Assembly (NCBI GenBank): GCA_030637455.1
Contig: DAOWGL010000202.1
Location: 1 to 9,738 of the forward strand
DNA length: 9,738 nt
Source of the DNA: Candidatus Nitrosopumilus sp.
Lineage (GTDB): Archaea; Thermoproteota; Nitrososphaeria; Nitrososphaerales; Nitrosopumilaceae
Reading direction: 5' to 3'
Within the stretch, counting starts at the first letter, position 1; each line of letters opens with the position of its first letter. Shown piece by piece: positions 5,105 through 9,738 of the stretch. Both the position numbers and the translations under genes were made by a program. Below the pieces are notes generated by a model, which saw only the letters and a program-made list of their open reading frames with translations, made no database searches and was not told the DNA's origin.

Positions 5105-6904
5105 TCATTTAGATTGTAGTTTGATATTTTGCATAGATAATAGTTTAGGTAGAATAATGGTAAAAGTTGTAGGATTATTTGTCACACTAATTTCTCCTTG
5201 ATGTTGCTCTACAATGTTTTTACAGCTTGCTAAACCTAAACCAGTACCTTTTTGCTTAGTAGTAAATAGAGGCTCAAATACTTTAGATAGATTTTCATCA
5301 GGAATTCCATCTCCTGAATCAATGAATTCTAAAACTGCCAAATTATCTTTATCAGATATTTTAATCTCAATTTTCCCTCCATCATGCATTGCTTGAATTG
5401 AATTTACAATCAGATTGATAAACACCGCATCAAGTTTGAGTGTATCACAATTAATTTTAACATCTTTTTTGGAAATACTAACATCTACATCTTTTGGGAT
5501 GTTTACTTTATCCAAGGAATTTTGGATGATTTTACATAATGAAACATTTGCCAAAGTTAGTGGAGAATGTCGAACATATCCCAAAACATCATCAACTTGA
5601 TGAGATATTCTATCAATACTCTTCTCTATCAAGTCAATACGTTTAGTGACATTAGAATCAGATATTTTTGTATCTTGGGGGGTTTGTTTGATCAAATCTA
5701 TAGACATTTTCATTACAGATAACGGATTTCTCAAGTCATGTGCAAGTCGTCCAGATAACTCTCCAATTGCAGATAGTCGTTCAGCTTTTAGCACTTCGCC
5801 AGCTTTTTCTTCAACAAGATTTTCAAGATTATCTCTCTGCTCAATTAATTCATTAGTTCTCATTTTTACCAAGCGTGAAAGGTTTTTGTTAATAGTAATC
5901 ACTATTGTAACAAATACTATCAACATTCCAACAACTCCTAGCATAAGATCTTGAGATGAAATTTCTCCATTCGTTTCGATAAAAACTGAATGAATAAGAG
6001 ACATGATAATAGCCATGCAGATAATGACTATAGTGAGCGGAATCCCAAAATTGCTAATAGTTTCAAATTTAACATGCTCAGAAAAGAACAGTGTTCTATT
6101 TTCTTTTCCAGGTAAATTTGCAATTTTTAGACGAATATGAAATGCAAAAATTATCAGAATGTAAGAGTAAAGCCAAAACAAATCAGTCGGATGTCCATCA
6201 TAGTATGAATCGTTAAGTTCTGTAAAAAGGAAAAAGGTATCTGCCACTCCATACAAAATGAACCCAAATAAAATAAGCATCCATGAAAGATTTGCTCCCT
6301 GTTTAGTAAGAAACAGGATACCAACAATAGCTGGAATCACTTGAATTGCACTTAGAATTGGATATGCAAGAGCAATGCTTGTTGCAAATGCTTCTTCTCC
6401 AAACATGTCATCATATGCAGCAAAGAAAGAAGGAATCAAAAAAGCAAAAGATAAACCAATTGCAAATAACCAAACATTTCTGCTAACTTTTTTTAGAATA
6501 GGTCGTAATGAAAGAAATAGAAATGCAGTCATTAATGGATAAGCCCCCAGATAAAAAATATCAGCTTCAGATGGGAATGGATCACCTTCCCAGATATGAT
6601 CATATAGTTGCCAAATTTGTTCTGCAATCATCCAAAATGCTGCACCAATAGCAAACAGTAGAAATCCCTTTGCTTGGTAGTTTTTCTGTTTATACAGTTT
6701 AACTGCAAGAATTGATGAATAAGCAGTTACCAATCCTGGAAAAATAGTAAATGCAGGAACAGCAATGTAAGAAAATTGATTATCATCAAGAAAAGGTCTT
6801 GATTGATATACTATTGTAATAGAAAATATCACTACAACTAAACTAATTAGAATTTTTTTATTATTTATGAAGGTGTTTTTTGATATTATATCATGCTCAC
6901 TCAT
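5105..6904 (-). CDS. Multi-pass membrane sensor histidine kinase
   Basis: The 599-residue sensor has about ten hydrophobic helices (roughly 18-34, 45-70, 80-98, 113-134, 143-162, 174-199, 206-227, 243-258, 286-306, 320-338) with no large extracellular domain, so the stimulus is probably sensed in or at the membrane. A coiled linker (343-375) leads to the HisKA dimerisation helix with the H-box LSGRLAHDLRNPL (phospho-acceptor H389). The HATPase part has the N-box FINLIVNSIQAM (N497/N501), G1 DSGDG (529-533), F-box VFEPLFTTK (542-550) and G2 KGTGLGLA (552-559), so all catalytic elements are intact. There is no fused receiver. The partner is presumably the single receiver encoded divergently at 7081. 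ATG start; TATA-like AAAATATGTG lies about 22-31 nt upstream. Kinases of this kind in archaea generally derive from bacteria. Confidence 0.93.
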   Translation of the reverse strand: MSEHDIISKNTFINNKKILISLVVVIFSITIVYQSRPFLDDNQFSYIAVPAFTIFPGLVTAYSSILAVKLYKQKNYQAKGFLLFAIGAAFWMIAEQIWQLYDHIWEGDPFPSEADIFYLGAYPLMTAFLFLSLRPILKKVSRNVWLFAIGLSFAFLIPSFFAAYDDMFGEEAFATSIALAYPILSAIQVIPAIVGILFLTKQGANLSWMLILFGFILYGVADTFFLFTELNDSYYDGHPTDLFWLYSYILIIFAFHIRLKIANLPGKENRTLFFSEHVKFETISNFGIPLTIVIICMAIIMSLIHSVFIETNGEISSQDLMLGVVGMLIVFVTIVITINKNLSRLVKMRTNELIEQRDNLENLVEEKAGEVLKAERLSAIGELSGRLAHDLRNPLSVMKMSIDLIKQTPQDTKISDSNVTKRIDLIEKSIDRISHQVDDVLGYVRHSPLTLANVSLCKIIQNSLDKVNIPKDVDVSISKKDVKINCDTLKLDAVFINLIVNSIQAMHDGGKIEIKISDKDNLAVLEFIDSGDGIPDENLSKVFEPLFTTKQKGTGLGLASCKNIVEQHQGEISVTNNPTTFTIILPKLLSMQNIKLQSK

Positions 6905-7080
6905 TTCTCAAACCTTTCAATTTCACATATTTTCCCAAATTTCTACAATATACGTTTTCAAGTAATTTCAGTGGCATTTTTCCTTAAAATCCATGGACAA
7001 ATCCATAGATAATTTGGAATGTATCATAATCTATACTTACGTATTGTTTAATAATAAAGTATGAATATAGTATTCAGGGC
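6905..7080. promoter_or_regulatory. Divergent control region between histidine kinase and receiver
   Basis: This 176-bp gap holds both promoters. On the plus strand TTTAATAAT (7047-7055) is about 30 nt before the receiver's ATG; on the minus strand AAAATATGTG is near 6930. Near the middle are two adjacent copies of a 12-mer, AATCCATGGACA (6988-6999) and AATCCATAGATA (7000-7011), identical at 10 of 12 positions, the first containing the palindrome TCCATGGA. A second inverted repeat, GAATA-TAG-TATTC (7063-7075), lies at the expected start point of the receiver mRNA. These may be binding sites for a regulator of the pair. No open frame of note is present. Confidence 0.45.
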
Positions 7081-7452
7081 ATGGGTGGAACAATACTAGT
7101 TGTAGAGGATGATGTAGATTTGAATGAAATCTACAAAGAAATTTTAGAATTACATGAGTTTGATGTAGAGACTGCATTAAATGGTGAAGAAGGAGTTAAA
7201 AAATTTACAGAATTCAACCCATCTCTAGTGATTATGGATGGAGATATGCCCATACTTGATGGCTATCAAGCATTCAAGCAGATTAAAGAAATAGATGTAA
7301 ATGCAAATGTCGTTATTATAACTGGTTTCTCAGAATTTGAACCTAAAAGTCAAGAGGCAATCAAAGAGGGATTGATTAAAGTGATTTCAAAACCACTTGG
7401 AGTTGATGAACTACTAGAGTTGGCAAAAAAGTATTCTGAAATTAAAATATAA
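7081..7452 (+). CDS. Single-domain response regulator (CheY-like receiver)
   Basis: The 123 residues form one complete receiver domain and nothing else. TILVVEDDVDL supplies the acidic pocket (E9, D10, D11), LVIMDGDMPILDG contains the phospho-acceptor D53, VVIITGF carries the switch Thr (T81), and VISKPLG the conserved Lys-Pro (K104-P105). With no DNA-binding or enzymatic output domain it must act through protein contacts, for example on a transcription factor, a second phosphorelay protein or the kinase itself. It is divergent from the membrane histidine kinase at 5105-6904 and is its likely substrate. The ATG at 7081 lies about 26-34 nt after TTTAATAAT, so the mRNA should have almost no leader. 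An inverted repeat GAATA-TAG-TATTC directly precedes the start. All key residues are present. Confidence 0.93.
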   Translation: MGGTILVVEDDVDLNEIYKEILELHEFDVETALNGEEGVKKFTEFNPSLVIMDGDMPILDGYQAFKQIKEIDVNANVVIITGFSEFEPKSQEAIKEGLIKVISKPLGVDELLELAKKYSEIKI

Positions 7453-7455
7453 CCG

Positions 7456-7494
7456 TAATTTTATTTTTCAAAAAAATTATTTATAGAATTAAAA
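7456..7494. terminator. Bidirectional T/A-rich terminator between the receiver gene and tRNA-Lys
   Basis: After the receiver stop the plus strand has TTTTATTTTTC (7459-7469). On the opposite strand, after the tRNA-Lys 3' end, the complement gives TTTTAATTC and then a run of seven T (7470-7476). Archaeal transcription terminates at such U-tracts, so this 39-bp spacer can end both converging transcripts. Confidence 0.6.
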
Positions 7495-7495
7495 G

Positions 7496-7569
7496 CGGGT
7501 CTAAAGGGATTCGGACCCTTGACAACCGGATTAAGAGTCCGGTGCGCTACCTGGCTGCGCCATAGACCC
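7496..7569 (-). tRNA. tRNA-Lys (anticodon CUU)
   Basis: The complement gives a 74-nt cloverleaf with a fully paired acceptor stem GGGTCTA/TAGACCC and discriminator G. The D stem is GCGC/GCGC with loop AGCCAGGTA. The anticodon stem CCGGA/TCCGG encloses CTCTTAA, anticodon CTT (Lys AAG). The T arm is AAGGG-TCCGAAT-CCCTT. No CCA is encoded and no intron is present. It lies downstream of and on the same strand as the SRPBCC gene (60 nt away) and ends on the T-rich spacer shared with the receiver gene. Confidence 0.96.
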
Positions 7570-7628
7570 ACCAAAATGATTAAGCCTAGAGTCGTTATTA
7601 ATCTTAATATTTTAAAATAAATGAAAAT

Positions 7629-8231
7629 TTAGTTTTGTGTTTTAGCTTCAATTTCATTGTATTTTTCAATGATTGCTGTAAGTGCAGTTGAAACTGGAAC
7701 ATCATTCATCTTTTTCTTTTCGGCTAGAAGTTTTTGGTATGCATCTAGTGTAATGTATACTGGAATTGAACCATTTCCTTCTAGTAATCCTCTAACGTTG
7801 TATAGAGCAGTCTCCATTCCTTTCTCAGCAGATTTTGCAAACTTTGCTTTATCCAAAATTGCTCCTAAAGGACCAAATGGCATGTTATAGTCTACTGACA
7901 TGGTTACTCTTGTAAGATTATTACCTAATGCTTTGAATTCATTGGTGATTTGCCAATTCTTGAAAGGACCTTCAATTTGTTTGGCAGTGATTTTCTCGTT
8001 TCTAATGAATTCAGTTGTTTCACAATCCCACTCTAAACGTTTACCGCTAAAGTCACCGATAATTCTAAAGGTTGTTCCAACACCCATTCCTTCTTTGATG
8101 TCCATAGGAATGACGGTCATACCTACTGTATCATTTTTGATTTGATCAGAAACATGTTCTGGTCTTGCAAAGTAGGTGAAAACACTATCTACGGGTGTTT
8201 TAATATCGATTGATTTTGTTACGAGGGTCAA
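7629..8231 (-). CDS. SRPBCC (Bet v1/START-like) protein with a C-terminal ribbon-helix-helix-like segment
   Basis: Residues 1-150 of 200 fit the SRPBCC helix-grip fold: an initial strand TKSIDIKTPVDSVFTYFARPEHV, typical of polyketide cyclase/CoxG-like proteins, a beta-rich middle (GTTFRIIGD, KRLEWDCET, NLTRVTMSVDY) and the long C-terminal helix (AKSAEKGMETALYNVRGLL). Such proteins bind hydrophobic ligands in a cavity. A further 45 residues follow: IPVYITLDAYQKLLAEKK, NDVPVS, then TALTAIIEKYNEIEA. This is the strand-helix-turn-helix order of an Arc/CopG ribbon-helix-helix and is not part of the usual fold. The start is TTG, chosen because TTTAAA at 8257-8262 lies 26-31 nt upstream (leaderless), no in-frame ATG exists nearby, and strand 1 begins at once. 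Ligand and role are unknown. The gene is divergent from the secreted protein at 8328. Confidence 0.83.
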   Translation of the reverse strand: MTLVTKSIDIKTPVDSVFTYFARPEHVSDQIKNDTVGMTVIPMDIKEGMGVGTTFRIIGDFSGKRLEWDCETTEFIRNEKITAKQIEGPFKNWQITNEFKALGNNLTRVTMSVDYNMPFGPLGAILDKAKFAKSAEKGMETALYNVRGLLEGNGSIPVYITLDAYQKLLAEKKKMNDVPVSTALTAIIEKYNEIEAKTQN

Positions 8232-8256
8232 CGATTGAGATTCTTGCCAATAAGGA

Positions 8257-8262
8257 TTTAAA
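8257..8262 (-). promoter_or_regulatory. TATA box of the SRPBCC gene
   Basis: TTTAAA lies 26-31 nt upstream of the TTG at 8231, giving a predicted transcription start within about three bases of the start codon. This supports both the TTG start and leaderless translation. Confidence 0.55.
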
Positions 8263-8292
8263 GGTTTTGAAGATTTTCCTATAAAAATTGAT

Positions 8293-8303
8293 GTATAATA
8301 TAT
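8293..8303 (+). promoter_or_regulatory. TATA box of the secreted anchored protein gene
   Basis: GTATAATATAT is centred about 30 nt before the ATG at 8328. The sequence between shows no Shine-Dalgarno motif, only a short AT-rich stretch, so the mRNA is probably leaderless or nearly so. Confidence 0.5.
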
Positions 8304-8327
8304 TCATCAAGTTTACAGATATTTTAA

Positions 8328-8852
8328 ATGGCTAAAAAGCGATCAGTTTTCTTGATCTTTGTTTTAATATTTTCATCATATTCTGGATTTGATTCTGTAT
8401 ATGCGCATTCTATGTTTAATTCTGCAGAGCAGTCTTATGGTGGGTATAGGGTTCAAGTGGCCACAGCACCAGAATTTCCACAAATTGATGAACCCTCACA
8501 ATTTCTCATCAAAGTAACTAAAGGGTTTGATTACGAAGATGTGGATAATTTTACAATGGGTATCAGAGTATACTATAATGATCAACAAGTAGATGCCATT
8601 CCTCCAGCACTGATAGAGGGCACCCATTGGGACTTTGATTATGTCTGGAAGAACATAGGAAATCATGTTGTAAAGGTAGATTTGTATGACATGGAAGGAA
8701 CAGATAAAATTCTAACTTATACTTTCAATATGGGAACACAAAGTCCATTTGGATTTGTATTTCTTGGAGCAATTACTACAGGTGCTTTTGTATTTTTAGG
8801 AGTAATGTTGTACATCTATTTGCCACAAATTTTAAAAAAATCTAAGCAGTAA
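8328..8852 (+). CDS. Secreted beta-sandwich protein with C-terminal membrane anchor, function unknown
   Basis: The 174-residue product starts with a signal peptide (AKKRS, hydrophobic 7-17, cleavage probably after VYA at 26). The exported part (27-137) looks like a small beta-sandwich: YRVQVATAPEFPQIDEPSQFLIKV, FTMGIRVYYNDQQ, HWDFDYVWKNIGNHVVKVDLYD. This recalls YtkA/FixH-like extracytoplasmic domains. One hydrophobic helix (141-165) and a basic tail (KKSKQ) anchor it with the domain outside. H27 would become the N-terminal residue after cleavage, an arrangement seen in some copper-binding proteins, but no clear metal site is visible and I assign no function. It overlaps the convergent ctaA by 11 bases at the 3' ends, placing it in a respiratory/copper neighbourhood. 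A role in oxidase assembly is inference from position only. Confidence 0.75.
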   Translation: MAKKRSVFLIFVLIFSSYSGFDSVYAHSMFNSAEQSYGGYRVQVATAPEFPQIDEPSQFLIKVTKGFDYEDVDNFTMGIRVYYNDQQVDAIPPALIEGTHWDFDYVWKNIGNHVVKVDLYDMEGTDKILTYTFNMGTQSPFGFVFLGAITTGAFVFLGVMLYIYLPQILKKSKQ

Positions 8853-9285
8853 TAGGTTTAGAAGACTTTGCAATTCTGAATGCAAATAATACAGTTAACA
8901 ATACCATAGCAAATAACCAAATTCCTATTCCCAAGTGAATCGCAACTAGAACTGCGTGAAGTTTTGTATCAATTACTAATGCGCCAAGAGTGATTTGTGT
9001 AATCACCAATGCAGTTGCAAGAGAACTTGTAATTTTAATTTTCAAGTCAGAATTCTTGTTGATTAGACTTGCAACCATAGTTGCAATTACTAACACTCCA
9101 GTAGTTGCAGCAGTTGTTCTATGAATCCATTCAATAAGATATTCTTCAGAAGGCATTACTCCATTAGGGCATAAAGGCCATTCAGGACAAGTCAATCCAA
9201 GTCCTGCAGCTGAAATGTATCCACCAATAAACATCAACGAATACAAAACAATCATTGTTGTTAATGCAAGATATTGAATAGCCAA
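8842..9285 (-). CDS. ctaA: Half-size heme A synthase (CtaA/Cox15 family)
   Basis: Oxidises the heme O methyl group to the heme A formyl in the membrane, needed for aa3-type terminal oxidases. The 147 residues give four transmembrane helices (about 5-28, 57-76, 86-106, 112-137), half the eight of the bacterial enzyme, as in the short archaeal form known from Aeropyrum. Conserved elements are GGYISAAGLGLTCPEWPLC with the cysteine pair C33/C39, the E-x-x-H pair E52/H55 in IEWIHRTTAATTG, and H110/H117 in KLHAVLVAIHLGIG. With half the helices the active enzyme is probably a dimer. The start is TTG at 9285, since an in-frame TAG lies 15 nt upstream and the next ATG (residue 11) is inside helix 1. 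That TAG is the stop of the copper protein gene, so the two genes are adjacent (12 nt), in the same frame and likely co-transcribed. Confidence 0.88.
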   Translation of the reverse strand: MAIQYLALTTMIVLYSLMFIGGYISAAGLGLTCPEWPLCPNGVMPSEEYLIEWIHRTTAATTGVLVIATMVASLINKNSDLKIKITSSLATALVITQITLGALVIDTKLHAVLVAIHLGIGIWLFAMVLLTVLFAFRIAKSSKPITA

Positions 9286-9297
9286 GATTTTTCGAAT

Positions 9298-9738
9298 CTA
9301 GTTTACTGTAATATTACCAATCATCCAAGGATGAACCATGCAAAAGTAAGGATATTCACCTGCGTCATCTAATGTAACTGAGAATGTTCCTCCTGCCATA
9401 AACAAGCTACTATCAAAGTTTCCATCAGGACCATCTGATGGTGTTCCGCTTGTAACTGTGTGAGCTGCTGAATCATCATTTGACCAAGTAATTTCTTCAC
9501 CTGCTGAAACTGTAACATGATATGGAATGTAACATTCGTTTGTTTCATCACATCCAGGAACTCCAGAACCTTCTGGTAGAGAAATTACACCGTTAAATTC
9601 GACTGGTTCAGGTGCTGCTTCAACAACTGGTTCAGGTGCTGCTTCAACAACTGGTTCAGGTGCTGCTTCAACAACTGGTTCAGGTGCTGCTTCAACAACT
9701 GGTTCAGGTGCTGCTTCAACAACTGGTTCAGGTGCTGC
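9298..9738 (-). CDS. Blue (type 1) copper protein with Pro/Glu/Ala repeat linker, 5' end off the window
   Basis: The minus strand is open from the window edge to the TAG at 9300-9298, giving 146 residues without a start. The C-terminal ~100 residues are a plastocyanin-like cupredoxin. Ligands are complete: His in AAHTVTSGT (codon 9462-9460), then Cys, His and Met in YFCMVHPWMIG (codons at 9342-9340, 9333-9331 and 9324-9322). A nearby pair of cysteines (GCDETNECY) may form a disulfide. Ahead of it is a flexible linker of repeated VVEAAPEP units. The missing N-terminus presumably holds a signal or membrane anchor, placing the copper domain outside the membrane. The family carries single electrons, and thaumarchaea use many such proteins in place of cytochrome c. 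The gene is 12 nt upstream of ctaA on the same strand, so delivery of electrons to a terminal oxidase is the likely role (inference). Confidence 0.9.
   Translation of the reverse strand, partial: AAPEPVVEAAPEPVVEAAPEPVVEAAPEPVVEAAPEPVVEAAPEPVEFNGVISLPEGSGVPGCDETNECYIPYHVTVSAGEEITWSNDDSAAHTVTSGTPSDGPDGNFDSSLFMAGGTFSVTLDDAGEYPYFCMVHPWMIGNITVN
9604..9738. repeat. Perfect 24-bp tandem repeat, 5.6 copies, at the window edge
   Basis: Five complete 24-bp units (9604-9627, 9628-9651, 9652-9675, 9676-9699, 9700-9723) and 15 bases of a sixth are identical base for base. On the minus strand they encode the octapeptide VVEAAPEP in the linker of the copper protein. Identity at synonymous positions points to recent slippage or recombination. 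The window ends inside the array, so the true copy number is not known. Confidence 0.95.

Noticed and set aside
5214..5954. Plus-strand open frames inside the histidine kinase gene
   Set aside because: They are antisense to the intact H-box and ATPase motifs of the kinase and encode Ser-rich sequence with no family resemblance.
7061..7099. Short upstream frame (ATG at 7061, twelve codons) overlapping the receiver start
   Set aside because: The predicted transcription start is near 7078, so this ATG would not be in the mRNA, and the frame is too short to support.
7657..8145. Plus-strand open frames opposite the SRPBCC gene
   Set aside because: Shadow frames; the minus-strand product has a coherent fold and its own promoter.
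9369..9551. A 60-residue minus-strand frame rich in Gln and Met
   Set aside because: It overlaps the cupredoxin domain in another frame. The cupredoxin frame contains all four copper ligands, so this one is spurious.
9604..9738. The 24-bp repeats as a CRISPR array
   Set aside because: The units are directly adjacent with no spacers and lie in frame within a copper-protein gene.

Overview
The window looks like a piece of an ammonia-oxidising thaumarchaeon (Nitrosopumilus-like, Nitrososphaeria). The basis is strongly AT-rich coding DNA, archaeal TATA boxes placed 25-30 nt before start codons (leaderless genes), several TTG starts, tRNA genes without an encoded CCA, a half-size archaeal heme A synthase, and a membrane-type blue copper protein next to it. 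The assignment rests on gene content and style, not on a search.

Left edge (1-470). The first ~208 bases are not archaeal in character. They are GC-richer and encode, on the minus strand, an internal piece of a proteobacterial-type DNA gyrase B. Homology stops abruptly at about 190-208. Beyond that point a minus-strand frame resembles the N-terminus of an archaeal tyrosine recombinase, and 45 nt further on lies a tRNA-Val(UAC) gene. I read this as a tRNA-associated integrase cut by a chimeric contig end; horizontal insertion is the less likely alternative.

Metabolic block (468-5101, mostly plus strand). It holds a MurG-like GT28 glycosyltransferase, an aspartate kinase with C-terminal ACT region, a small two-helix membrane protein on the minus strand, a branched-chain aminotransferase (ilvE), a 53-residue Cys/His-rich mini-protein, and a class I methyltransferase. 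Between the aspartate kinase and the membrane protein lies a GC-rich (~48%) gap that can fold into two hairpins and carries a duplicated GGCGTTAC. It is a candidate unannotated RNA or switch.

Signalling block (5105-7452). A polytopic membrane histidine kinase (minus) and a single-domain receiver (plus) are transcribed divergently from a 176-bp control region with short direct and inverted repeats. They probably form a two-component pair. The response regulator converges on a tRNA-Lys(CUU) gene over a bidirectional T-rich terminator.

Respiratory/copper edge (7629-9738). An SRPBCC protein with an apparent C-terminal ribbon-helix-helix segment (minus) is divergent from a secreted, C-terminally anchored protein. 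That protein overlaps tail-to-tail with a half-length CtaA/Cox15 heme A synthase (minus). Immediately upstream of ctaA is a type 1 copper protein whose 5' part runs off the window inside a perfect 24-bp tandem repeat encoding a Pro/Glu/Ala linker. This edge probably belongs to a terminal-oxidase neighbourhood.

No stretch longer than about 300 bases lacks a gene, apart from the chimeric left edge described above. No CRISPR array, rRNA or insertion sequence is visible.
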